Assembly (NCBI RefSeq): GCF_003058265.1
Contig: NZ_QBUK01000009.1
Coordinates: 124,001-188,000 of the forward strand
Direction: 5' to 3'
DNA: 64,000 nucleotides
DNA from: Flagellimonas amoyensis
GTDB taxonomy: Bacteria; Bacteroidota; Bacteroidia; Flavobacteriales; Flavobacteriaceae
Shown here: positions 1 to 7,563 of the stretch, piece after piece
How the letters are laid out: each line of letters opens with the position of its first letter
How positions within the stretch are numbered: the first letter of the stretch is position 1
Notes under the pieces: generated by a model
Databases searched by the model: none
What the model was told of the DNA's origin: nothing
The model's input: the letters and a program-made list of their open reading frames with translations, nothing else
Translations under genes and position numbers: made by a program

Positions 1-566
1 CGTATGCGCTCTACATTGGCTTTAAGAGTTGCCTTTTCAGCCTCATTCGTCTCAGCGGCATAAAACTTTTCTTCCATTGCCGTGAAATCCTGCCCAAAAA
101 GACGCTGTGCTTCCCTATTCCGCAGTTCCCGATAAGCCAAGGCCAAACGGTCTTGAACCATGACGTAAGTTCCGTAGGAGGCATCCCTGTCACTGTTCAG
201 CGAAATGATGGCCGTTTGGGGATTATCCGAAGATTTGGGGTCGCGCGTACCTTTGCAGTAATCGCAGCGAAGTTGGTTCTCGGTTGCACCGCCATTGTCC
301 AAAAAGGCAACGGCCAACTGCTTTAGCTCATCGATCTTCAGAACACGATCCTCCACGAACAACTCATCGTTTTTGTTCAGGCTTATCCTGAGCACATTAC
401 GTTCATTCACATCGATGTGGTTGATGACATCATCGGAAGGTAGCTTTCGGTCAAGGCCCACATCGGTTTGGATGGTAGTGGTGACCAAGAAAAAGATCAA
501 TAACAAGAATGCAATGTCCGCCATGGAGCCTGCATGCACCTCTGGGTTTTCTCTGGTTCTTCTCAT
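1..566 (-). CDS. ExbD/TolR-family biopolymer transport protein, C-terminus cut by window edge
   Basis: The reading frame starts at the ATG at 564-566 and runs off the left edge, so only about 188 residues are visible. An N-terminal MADIAFLLLIFFLVTTT segment (about residues 15-31) is the single ExbD transmembrane helix with its conserved Asp; the rest is the periplasmic domain. ExbD works with ExbB to pass proton-motive force to TonB. It is clearly paralogous to the ExbD at 1228-1833: both carry a C-x-Y-C-K-G motif, a SSDNP motif and an LRNREAQRL motif. A terminator at 674-709 separates it from the upstream ExbB operon, so it may be transcribed on its own. Family call is firm; the partner protein is inferred. 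Confidence 0.88.
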   Translation of the reverse strand, partial: MRRTRENPEVHAGSMADIAFLLLIFFLVTTTIQTDVGLDRKLPSDDVINHIDVNERNVLRISLNKNDELFVEDRVLKIDELKQLAVAFLDNGGATENQLRCDYCKGTRDPKSSDNPQTAIISLNSDRDASYGTYVMVQDRLALAYRELRNREAQRLFGQDFTAMEEKFYAAETNEAEKATLKANVERI

Positions 567-673
567 AATTAAAGAATTTGATTGGATTAAAAATTGGTGT
601 TGATGCTCATTAACAAAGGGTTACAACAATCATTCCAAATAGATCCAGGGAAATCAAATGGGTGAAGAGTGGG

Positions 674-709
674 AATAAAAAAACGCTCCAAATAAAATTT
701 GGAGCGTTT
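674..709 (-). terminator. Intrinsic terminator after the exbB-exbD operon
   Basis: A 13-bp perfect stem (681-693 with 697-709) around a 3-nt loop is followed on the minus strand by a run of seven T. It lies just after the exbD stop at 732 and before the next exbD at 566. Confidence 0.8.
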
Positions 710-731
710 CCCACTAAATCTAAGTTATTGC

Positions 732-1214
732 CTACTGCAGATTGTTAAATGCATCTCCTTCGTAGGTGGTATAATTCACCTTAAGGGCATTTACCTTTCT
801 CAATTCTTGTTTGATATCGGTGATAAGACCCATATTGGCATTCTTATCAACTTTCAATGCAGTAGTCAATACGTTTTGAAGCTCTTGAGGTTTCTTTGCA
901 CGCTCTGCCAATATATATGAACCTACCTCGTCCACATTGGCAAATTTATCGTTCAATTGGATTCTTGGCTCTGATCCGAAAACCTTTTGATATTCCTGTG
1001 TAGGCTTACCTACGAAAATATAGATTACCCTATCCTTTTTTTCCAACTTCTTGATTTCGGTTGCATTAGGAAGGGTATTTTCAACCAATAGCGAACTGTC
1101 CTTCATTGTGGTCACCGTCATGAAAAAGAACAGCAACATGAATACGATATCTGGCAATGAAGCAGTTGATACCGCTGGCAAGTCACCTTCTTTCTTTTTT
1201 GTAAATTTTGCCAT
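732..1214 (-). CDS. ExbD/TolR-like biopolymer transport protein, divergent
   Basis: 160 residues. A basic N-terminus, then a SLPDIVFMLLFFFMTVTT helix (about 19-36) with the ExbD-type Asp, then a periplasmic domain of about 120 residues. It lacks the Cys pair and the LRNREAQRL motif of the two neighbouring ExbDs, so it is a distinct subtype. It is the last gene of the operon exbB, 145-aa membrane protein, exbD, exbD, starting 13 bp after the previous stop. Two or three different ExbDs with one ExbB is common in Bacteroidota. The role in TonB energisation is inferred from family and context. Confidence 0.88.
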   Translation of the reverse strand: MAKFTKKKEGDLPAVSTASLPDIVFMLLFFFMTVTTMKDSSLLVENTLPNATEIKKLEKKDRVIYIFVGKPTQEYQKVFGSEPRIQLNDKFANVDEVGSYILAERAKKPQELQNVLTTALKVDKNANMGLITDIKQELRKVNALKVNYTTYEGDAFNNLQ

Positions 1215-1227
1215 ATCAATCTAAGTT

Positions 1228-1833
1228 TTAGTTGGTTGATGTATCTGCCTCGGACAGCTTTTGCGGGAACATATCCTGGATTCGCTTCACTTTATCCTTG
1301 AGTTCGTCCCTAACACTGGAGGGTGTTTCTGGGTTCAAGTATTCCGACTCCATATCCGTAAAGTCCCTTTGGTACAACCTTTGTGCCTCGCGGTTACGTA
1401 GGTCATTGTACGCCCCTACCAATTCGTTCTGAACTGTAATATAGGTGCTGTATTTGGTCTCACGGTCATTCTTTAACGAAATGATGGCCTTTGTTGGGTT
1501 ATCGGAAGAACCTGGATCTTTCTTTCCCTTGCAATAGGTACAAGATCCATCAGCATTGTTCTCAAGGAACCCAATGGCTGCTGACCTCAAATTCTTAAGG
1601 TTCATCAGTTCGTCCTCGACCAAAAGTTGGCCATTTTTATTGATGTTCACCGTAAAGATGTTCTTCTGTCTGATTATGACGTCCTCTTCTGGCGGTTCAA
1701 TAGGCGGCAACATACGGTCCAGACCTGCATCCGTTTCTATGGTGGTGGTCACCAAGAAAAAGATAAGCAAGAGGAACGCGATATCCGCCATGGAACCGGC
1801 ATTTACTTCCGGTGCTCCTTTTCTTCTAGGCAT
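1228..1833 (-). CDS. exbD: ExbD/TolR-family biopolymer transport protein
   Basis: 201 residues. The N-terminal segment NAGSMADIAFLLLIFFLV (about 11-28) is the ExbD membrane helix; the Asp within it is the conserved proton-pathway residue of the family. The long periplasmic domain holds a CTYCKG motif followed by DPGSSDNP, both shared with the partial ExbD at 1-566, so the two arose by duplication. It sits 11 bp after the 145-aa membrane protein and 13 bp before the next exbD. It probably forms the energising complex with the ExbB at 2309-3037. Confidence 0.92.
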   Translation of the reverse strand: MPRRKGAPEVNAGSMADIAFLLLIFFLVTTTIETDAGLDRMLPPIEPPEEDVIIRQKNIFTVNINKNGQLLVEDELMNLKNLRSAAIGFLENNADGSCTYCKGKKDPGSSDNPTKAIISLKNDRETKYSTYITVQNELVGAYNDLRNREAQRLYQRDFTDMESEYLNPETPSSVRDELKDKVKRIQDMFPQKLSEADTSTN

Positions 1834-1844
1834 AATTCAAACTT

Positions 1845-2282
1845 TTACTTTACAAACATTTTTTTCAAGCCTGGAAAAACCATCAGAACTACCGCTACTA
1901 CGGTAAGGATGAAGAATACGTTCAATCCCATTCCAATGTTCTTTACAGTTCCCTCAGTGGTCTCGATACCTCTCTTGGCCATTTCCTCAACCACAGGTGC
2001 GTTATCGGAAGAAAGTCCATAGGACACGGCTACCACGATAGCCAATCCACCAATCCCGAAAAGGGCTTTTTTGAGACTCCCTGGAGTGGAGAGCAACTTT
2101 GTCAATCCAAAAAATACGGATGCCACCACTGCTATTGCAAGCAAGATGTACATGATGATGAACATAAAGTTCATCGCTCCGCTGCTGATTGCATTCGGAT
2201 CTTCTGCCGATGGTAATGAGAACCAAAGAACGGCTGCGATCAACCCGATTACAATGAGTGCTATTTTTATTAATTTATTCAT
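1845..2282 (-). CDS. Small membrane protein of the exbB-exbD operon, function unknown
   Basis: 145 residues with about four hydrophobic helices (near 5-23, 37-59, 72-91 and 119-139). No catalytic motif is visible. It sits between exbB (26 bp upstream) and exbD (11 bp downstream), a position where a protein of this kind is common in flavobacterial ExbB/ExbD operons. A role as accessory subunit or assembly factor of the ExbBD complex is inference from position only. Confidence 0.75.
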   Translation of the reverse strand: MNKLIKIALIVIGLIAAVLWFSLPSAEDPNAISSGAMNFMFIIMYILLAIAVVASVFFGLTKLLSTPGSLKKALFGIGGLAIVVAVSYGLSSDNAPVVEEMAKRGIETTEGTVKNIGMGLNVFFILTVVAVVLMVFPGLKKMFVK

Positions 2283-2308
2283 GATTCCCGATAGATTTTG
2301 ATTCGTAC

Positions 2309-3037
2309 TTATTTCTTGTGAGCAGCCAACATGTCAATCAAGGCGATGGAGGCGTCTTCCATGTCATTTACGATACTATCGATCTTTGCAATGATATAGT
2401 TATAGAAAATCTGAAGGATAATCGCAACGATCAAACCAAATACCGTTGTCAACAACGCCACCTGGATGTCACCAGCGATCAAAGAGGCACTCAAGTTACC
2501 TACTGCAGCAATTTTCTGGAAGGCCTGGATCATACCGATTACCGTACCCATGAACCCAAGCATCGGGGCAATGGCGATGAACAGAGACAACCAAGAAACG
2601 TTTTTCTCCAACTGTCCCATCTGTACACCTCCGTAGGCAACAACCGCTTTTTCAGCAGACTCCAATCCTTCGCTTGACCTATCCAATCCTTGGTAGAAAA
2701 TGGAAGCAACAGGTCCTTTGGTATTTCTGCAAACTTCTTTTGCAGCCTCAACACCACCGGAAGCCAAAGCATCCTCTACTTTTTGTTTCAATTTGGCGGT
2801 ATTGGTTGTAGCCAAGTTCAAATAAATAATTCTTTCGATAGCAACTGCCAATCCCAATATCAAACAAAGAAGTACGATACCCATGAAGGCAGGACCTCCT
2901 TGGATAAACTGTTCTTTCAATACCTGGGTGAAACCTTTGCTGGCTTCAGCTTCTTCTTGCAACATTGCTGCAGATGCAGTTGTAGTTCCCATCACAAACA
3001 TTCCGGCAGCAGCCAGAGTAAAGGATATTTTTTTCAT
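2309..3037 (-). CDS. exbB: ExbB/TolQ/MotA-family proton channel
   Basis: 242 residues. A signal-like N-terminus (about 1-24) is followed by three membrane helices (about 50-72, 148-170, 190-212), the last two with the conserved small-residue and Thr pattern of the MotA/TolQ/ExbB proton channel. It is the first gene of the operon exbB, 145-aa protein, exbD, exbD. A TATCTTTA box at 3074-3081 on the minus strand, about 37 bp before the start, could be its -7 element, but no good -33 element was found. Several TonB-like proteins and a TonB-dependent receptor elsewhere in the window are possible partners. Confidence 0.93.
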   Translation of the reverse strand: MKKISFTLAAAGMFVMGTTTASAAMLQEEAEASKGFTQVLKEQFIQGGPAFMGIVLLCLILGLAVAIERIIYLNLATTNTAKLKQKVEDALASGGVEAAKEVCRNTKGPVASIFYQGLDRSSEGLESAEKAVVAYGGVQMGQLEKNVSWLSLFIAIAPMLGFMGTVIGMIQAFQKIAAVGNLSASLIAGDIQVALLTTVFGLIVAIILQIFYNYIIAKIDSIVNDMEDASIALIDMLAAHKK

Positions 3038-3115
3038 TTTACTTAAAACTTAAATTTAGTTAGTTAATAATGTTAAAGATATAAAATTTTTACAATTGAA
3101 AACTAAAATACCTTG

Positions 3116-3203
3116 CAGAGAGGAAGGGATTCGAACCCTCGATACACTTTTGGTGTATACACACTTTCCAGGCGTGCGCCTTCGACCACTCGGCCACCTC
3201 TCT
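3116..3203 (-). tRNA. tRNA-Ser (anticodon GGA)
   Basis: A 7-bp acceptor stem (AGAGAGG with CCTCTCT), discriminator G, anticodon loop CTGGAAA giving GGA, a long class II variable arm, and the T-loop GGTTCGAATCC. CCA is not encoded. Confidence 0.97.
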
Positions 3204-3269
3204 ATTCCTTCATTTAGGCCGACCAATAAACGAAAAAATAATCAGTTATAGAAATTTGACGCGTTAATT

Positions 3270-4301
3270 TTACACCATTTCACCACGGAGCGGTGTCTCG
3301 AAAATGGTCTTGAACAACTTGTCGGGAACCCCAGTACCTAAAAGGTACATGGCCTTTGTTATGGCCGCTTCCGTTGTAATGTCCTTTCCATTAATCAGTT
3401 GCATTTCCTTTAACCTTTCACTGGTCTCATAGTGCCCCATGGAGACACTGCCTCCAGAGCACTGGGTAACGTTAATTATATGTAATCCATTTTTAACAGC
3501 TCTTTTTAATTCCTCCAAAAACCAATCGTCCATTGGGGCATTTCCTGCACCATAAGTCTCCATGACCAGGGCCTTCAGATCGGGAATATTCAGCAGGGCA
3601 TGGAGCACATTCTGGCTCAATCCAGGAAATAATTTAAGAACGGCCACCCTATTGTCCATTTCTTTGTGCACCGTCAACACCTTGTTCTTGATCGGCCGTT
3701 TGACCAAATGGGTATGGTGTACCTTCAGATGCATCCCCGATTCCACCAAAGGTGGATGGTTGAGTGACGCAAAGGCTTCAAAATGCTCCGCATTGATCTT
3801 GGTGGTGCGGTTGCCCCGATAGAGCTTGTACTCAAAATAAAGTCCCACCTCCTGCACCACTGGTTTTCCCTTTTCCTGAAGGGCAGCGATCTCTATGGAA
3901 GTGATCAGGTTTTCCTTTGCATCCGTCCGCAAGTCCCCGATGGGCAATTGGGATCCCGTGAAAATGACCGGTTTGTCCAGATGCTCCAGCATAAAACTGA
4001 GGGCCGAAGCCGAATAGCTCATGGTATCGCTCCCGTGCAGCACCACAAAACCATCGTTTTCCGCATAATGTTCCTCAATAATGGAAGCGATCATGGCCCA
4101 ATATCCCGGGTTCATATTGGAGGAATCTATAGGTTTATCAAAAGAGACACCCTTTAGGGTGCAGTCCAGTTGATCCAGCTCCGGAATGTTCTTGATGAGC
4201 TCCTCAAAGTTGAAAGCCTTCAACGCCCCAGTCTGGTAATCCTTCACCATCCCAATGGTTCCCCCGGTGTAGATCAGCAGTATGTTGGTCTTCTTTTGCA
4301 T
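3270..4301 (-). CDS. ansA: Type I (cytoplasmic) L-asparaginase
   Basis: 343 residues, the normal length. It hydrolyses L-asparagine to aspartate and ammonia. The two family signatures are present: TGGTIG with catalytic T15 (residues 12-17) and HGSDT with catalytic T93 (89-93), followed by the Lys of the DAKEN motif. There is no signal peptide, which fits the cytoplasmic type I enzyme rather than periplasmic type II. It lies 3 bp after tatD and is the third gene of an operon with the lipoprotein at 5069-5680. tRNA-Ser follows it on the same strand. Confidence 0.95.
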   Translation of the reverse strand: MQKKTNILLIYTGGTIGMVKDYQTGALKAFNFEELIKNIPELDQLDCTLKGVSFDKPIDSSNMNPGYWAMIASIIEEHYAENDGFVVLHGSDTMSYSASALSFMLEHLDKPVIFTGSQLPIGDLRTDAKENLITSIEIAALQEKGKPVVQEVGLYFEYKLYRGNRTTKINAEHFEAFASLNHPPLVESGMHLKVHHTHLVKRPIKNKVLTVHKEMDNRVAVLKLFPGLSQNVLHALLNIPDLKALVMETYGAGNAPMDDWFLEELKRAVKNGLHIINVTQCSGGSVSMGHYETSERLKEMQLINGKDITTEAAITKAMYLLGTGVPDKLFKTIFETPLRGEMV

Positions 4302-4304
4302 AGG

Positions 4305-5072
4305 TCAGATGCCAAATATGTCTTTGGAATTTTCCGTGGTGATCGCCGCAATCTCTTCCTCCGGCATACCATATAGTGAAGAAAGCTTCTCCAACACCTT
4401 TATTATATAGGAACTCTCATTGCGTTTTCCCCGAAAGGGCGCCGGTGCCAAATAGGGCGAATCCGTCTCCAGCACAATGTGCTTCAGGTCGATTTGACCC
4501 AAAAACTGGTCTATCTTACCATTTTTGAATGTGGCCACTCCCCCAATGCCCAGTTTCATATTGTAGGATATGGCCTTTTTTGCCTGTTCCATAGTACCCG
4601 TAAAGCAATGGAAGATACCGAAAAGATCGTCCCCTTTTTCCTGTTCCAAAATCTCAAAGATCTCATCAAACGAATCCCGTCCGTGGATCACGATGGGCAG
4701 TTGGTGCTTTTTCGCTAGGTGAATCTGGTACACAAAAGCCTCTTGCTGTTCTTTCAAAAATGTCTTGTCCCAATACAGGTCGATGCCTATCTCCCCCACC
4801 GCATAGAACTTCCGTTTGGACAACCATTCTTCCACCAATGCGACTTCCTCCTTATAGTTTTCCTTCACATGGGTGGGATGCAGGCCCATCATCAAAAAGA
4901 CATTGTCGGGATACTTGGCCTCAAGGTCCAACATGGATTGAGTATACGTGGAATCAATGGCGGGGATAAAAAAACGTTCTACCCCGGCATCCAGGGCACG
5001 TTGCATCATTTCGCCACGGTCCTCCACAAATGCTTCACTATATAAATGGGTATGGGTATCGGTAATCATCAT
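4305..5072 (-). CDS. tatD: TatD-family metal-dependent hydrolase
   Basis: 255 residues, a full-length TIM-barrel amidohydrolase. Metal ligands are recognisable: DTHTH (5-9), E94 in GEIGID, the HGRD and HCFTG histidines, and Asp in ETDSPYLAP. TatD enzymes act as 3'-5' exonucleases or DNA-repair nucleases. The start overlaps the upstream lipoprotein stop by four bases (ATGA) and ansA follows after 3 bp, so the three are translationally linked. Confidence 0.94.
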   Translation of the reverse strand: MMITDTHTHLYSEAFVEDRGEMMQRALDAGVERFFIPAIDSTYTQSMLDLEAKYPDNVFLMMGLHPTHVKENYKEEVALVEEWLSKRKFYAVGEIGIDLYWDKTFLKEQQEAFVYQIHLAKKHQLPIVIHGRDSFDEIFEILEQEKGDDLFGIFHCFTGTMEQAKKAISYNMKLGIGGVATFKNGKIDQFLGQIDLKHIVLETDSPYLAPAPFRGKRNESSYIIKVLEKLSSLYGMPEEEIAAITTENSKDIFGI

Positions 5073-5680
5073 TGTTCAATCTCTTGTTGGGCAGGTATCG
5101 AGTCCGCCCTATTTCTATAAAATGCCATGGCTTTCTGGTAATTTATCGCTCCCTGTTTGGTCTGATCATGAATAAAACCATTTAAATCTGGATGATGACC
5201 TTCAATCCACGACACCAAATCTTCTCTTTTGGCGATCCATAGGGAGTCATTGAAATCAACGTACTCCACAATATCAATACTATGGATTTTACCCTCCTTT
5301 ATATTCATGATTTCGCTGGAAATAAAAGGAGTCTCATGCAAAAAGTGGATGCGTTCACATTCTTTTGAAATAGTAAGTCGAAGGTTTTCGCCTTCCTCCT
5401 TGATATCTAAAATCTCATATTTGGGATTAAAAACAGAATCCCATTGGAATAATGAATGGTAACTCTCCTTGTCAAAGGTTCGGATGTATTCCATCTCGTT
5501 AAACCGAATGCTATCTTGGAACAATCCAACCAATTGTTCAAAATCTGATGCATTCAATGCCTTGATATAATTTTCAGCAATCCCCGTTTTATCCAATTTC
5601 TCAGCACCGTCCCTACAGGACACCAAGATGGCCATAATTAAAAATGGAACTACCAGCTTCTTTAAGTTGAAATCAATCAT
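5069..5680 (-). CDS. Putative lipoprotein, function unknown
   Basis: 203 residues. The N-terminus is a lipoprotein signal with a lipobox ending at Cys22 (MAILVSC). The mature part begins with a helix followed by ALNASDFEQLVGLF, which resembles the opening of SnoaL/NTF2-like folds, but no active-site pattern could be assigned. It overlaps tatD by 4 bp and heads the tatD-ansA operon. A promoter with both Bacteroidota elements ends only a few bases before the start codon, implying a very short leader. Confidence 0.75.
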   Translation of the reverse strand: MIDFNLKKLVVPFLIMAILVSCRDGAEKLDKTGIAENYIKALNASDFEQLVGLFQDSIRFNEMEYIRTFDKESYHSLFQWDSVFNPKYEILDIKEEGENLRLTISKECERIHFLHETPFISSEIMNIKEGKIHSIDIVEYVDFNDSLWIAKREDLVSWIEGHHPDLNGFIHDQTKQGAINYQKAMAFYRNRADSIPAQQEIEQ

Positions 5681-5684
5681 AACA

Positions 5685-5714
5685 CAAAAATAGGTTTATC
5701 TTAGTTGTCCCAAA
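5685..5714 (-). promoter_or_regulatory. Promoter of the lipoprotein-tatD-ansA operon
   Basis: On the minus strand a -33 TTTG (5711-5714) and a -7 TATTTTTG (5685-5692) are separated by 18 bp, close to the Bacteroidota sigma consensus TTTG-N19-21-TAnnTTTG. Confidence 0.5.
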
Positions 5715-5742
5715 ATTTTGTTTCTGGATTATATATAAAGAT

Positions 5743-5790
5743 GCTTCGACAGAGTTTATCTTGAGCGAAGTCGAAAGGCTCAGCATGACA
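5743..5790. repeat. REP-like dispersed palindromic element
   Basis: Contains arms of the form GCTTCGAC and GAGCGAAGTCGAAAGGCTC. The same TCGACT/GAGCG motif family recurs at 6280-6300, 46381-46450 and 59373-59449. Confidence 0.55.
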
Positions 5791-5806
5791 TCATTCAATC
5801 AACACT

Positions 5807-6247
5807 ATGGCATCACTCAAAAAATTCCTCAAGTCCAAAGCGTATATCCGCATCCCGCTGGTGTTCACGGAGACCAACCATTTTGAAATCGTGGCCAAGA
5901 TCAATGGGGTTTCGGGCAAGTTCATTTTGGACACCGGAGCCTCCAACACCTGTGTGGGCATGGATAAAATCGATTTCTTTCAAATGGCCTCCGAAGCAAC
6001 CGACATCAAGGCGGCCGGAGCTGGTGCCACAGAAATGGAAACCCTCATTTCTTCCAAAAACAAGATCCAGATCGGTGACTGGAAAAAAGGAAAACTGAAA
6101 ATTGTACTCTTCGACCTTGTTCATGTAAACCAGGCACTGGTCTCCCACAAGGCTCTTCCCGTAGACGGCATTATCGGGGCCGATGTCCTGAAAAAGGGAA
6201 AAGCAGTGATTGACTACAATAAAAAATGCCTCTACTTAAAAAAGTAA
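5807..6247 (+). CDS. Retropepsin-like aspartic protease
   Basis: 146 residues. The active-site signature FILDTGASNTCVG places the catalytic Asp at residue 42; a second hydrophobic-glycine motif, GIIGADVL, lies near residue 124, as in retropepsin-type proteases that work as dimers with one active-site strand per subunit. There is no signal peptide, so it is probably cytoplasmic. It stands alone, between a repeat element and the convergent sucB gene. Fold assignment is strong; substrate is unknown. Confidence 0.85.
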   Translation: MASLKKFLKSKAYIRIPLVFTETNHFEIVAKINGVSGKFILDTGASNTCVGMDKIDFFQMASEATDIKAAGAGATEMETLISSKNKIQIGDWKKGKLKIVLFDLVHVNQALVSHKALPVDGIIGADVLKKGKAVIDYNKKCLYLKK

Positions 6248-6252
6248 AGGCA
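6221..6252 (-). terminator. Likely terminator of the sucAB operon
   Basis: An 11-bp stem with one mismatch (6227-6237 with 6242-6252) is followed on the minus strand by six T. It overlaps the 3' end of the convergent protease gene. Confidence 0.5.
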
Positions 6253-6303
6253 CTTGTCAGTTCGAGCATTGAACCACCCACCCTTCGACTACGCTCAGGG
6301 TAC
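6253..6303. repeat. REP-like element between convergent genes
   Basis: Holds TTGTCAGTTCGAG and CCCTTCGACTACGCTCAGGG, fragments of the dispersed element family also seen at 5743, 51418, 59373 and 63655. Confidence 0.5.
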
Positions 6304-6322
6304 CAGCAACTACTCTTTATAA

Positions 6323-7540
6323 TTATAGCTCCAACGCTTTTTTCACGTTTCCGTCCATCAACAATTCCTCTGGACTTTCCAAAGCTTCCTTCACGGCCAC
6401 CAAGAAACCAACGGATTCCTTTCCGTCAATGATTCGGTGATCGTATGAAAGAGCTACGTACATCACAGGGGCAATGGCAATGGCCCCATCCCTTACGATG
6501 GCGCGCTCCACAATGTTGTGCATGCCCAAGATGCCACTTTGTGGTGGGTTGATGATCGGCGTGCTCAACATGGAACCGAACACCCCACCATTGGTGATGG
6601 TAAAGGTACCTCCGGTCATTTCATCCACGGTGATCTCTCCTTCCCTGGCACGAAGGGCCAATCGTTTTACCTCGGCCTCAACACCTCTGAACGTAAGGTT
6701 CTCCGCATTTCGGATTACGGGCACCATCAAGCCTTTGGGACCTGATACGGCAATACTGATATCGCAGAAATCATACGAGATCATTTCCTTGCCATCGATC
6801 ATGGAATTTACGGCAGGATACATCTGCAACGCCCTGATCACCGCTTTGGTGAAGAAGGACATAAACCCTAACCCTACTCCATGCTTGTTCTTGAACTCTT
6901 CTTTGTACTGATCGCGCAATTTAAAAATGGACGACATATCCACTTCATTGAAAGTGGTCAGCATGGCGGTCTCATTTTTGGCGGCCACCAAACGTTCGGC
7001 CACTTTTCTGCGGAGCATGGACAATTTGGAACGGGTCTCACCACGGTTACCACCAGTTGGCGTGCCCATGGAAGGCACTGCCTTGGCAGCATCTTCCTTG
7101 GTGATGCGTCCATCCCTTCCAGATCCGGAAACGGATGAAGCCTCTATTCCTTTTTCATCCAATATCTTTTTGGCGGCCGGAGAGGGTGTACCAGATGCAT
7201 ACGTCTCTTTCTTAGGCTCAGCTTTTTTGGGTTCCTCTTTGGGCTCTTCCTTTTTGGGCTCCTCTTTTTTCTCGGCCTTTGGCGCATCGCCTTCTGGCTT
7301 CTTGGCACTGGTGTCGATGAGACATACCACTTCGCCAACGGCCACGGCATCCCCTACCTCTGCTTTAAGGGTAATGATTCCGCTTTCCTCCGCAGGAAGC
7401 TCCAATGTTGCCTTGTCCGAGTCCACCTCGGCTATGGCCTGATCCTTCTCCACATAGTCACCATCGGCAACCAACCATTCGGCGATTTCAACCTCTGTAA
7501 TGGATTCCCCAGGTGAGGGAACTTTCATTTCTAAAACCAT
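6323..7540 (-). CDS. sucB: Dihydrolipoyllysine succinyltransferase, E2 of 2-oxoglutarate dehydrogenase
   Basis: 405 residues. Domains in order: lipoyl domain (1-75) with lipoylated K43 in EVDSDKATLE, a Lys/Glu/Pro linker (about 85-115), the E1/E3-binding domain (about 118-155), and the acyltransferase domain (about 170-405) with catalytic H368 in SYDHRIIDG. It transfers succinyl groups to CoA in the TCA cycle. It starts 23 bp after sucA, giving the usual sucA-sucB operon. E3 (lpd) is not in the window. A second Met at residue 5 is an alternative start. Confidence 0.97.
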   Translation of the reverse strand: MVLEMKVPSPGESITEVEIAEWLVADGDYVEKDQAIAEVDSDKATLELPAEESGIITLKAEVGDAVAVGEVVCLIDTSAKKPEGDAPKAEKKEEPKKEEPKEEPKKAEPKKETYASGTPSPAAKKILDEKGIEASSVSGSGRDGRITKEDAAKAVPSMGTPTGGNRGETRSKLSMLRRKVAERLVAAKNETAMLTTFNEVDMSSIFKLRDQYKEEFKNKHGVGLGFMSFFTKAVIRALQMYPAVNSMIDGKEMISYDFCDISIAVSGPKGLMVPVIRNAENLTFRGVEAEVKRLALRAREGEITVDEMTGGTFTITNGGVFGSMLSTPIINPPQSGILGMHNIVERAIVRDGAIAIAPVMYVALSYDHRIIDGKESVGFLVAVKEALESPEELLMDGNVKKALEL

Positions 7541-7563
7541 TCCTATTGTAGTTTATACTTGTT

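Noticed and set aside
295..2677. Plus-strand frames opposite the exb genes
   Set aside because: They are shadows of the conserved minus-strand ExbB/ExbD reading frames and have no recognisable domain.
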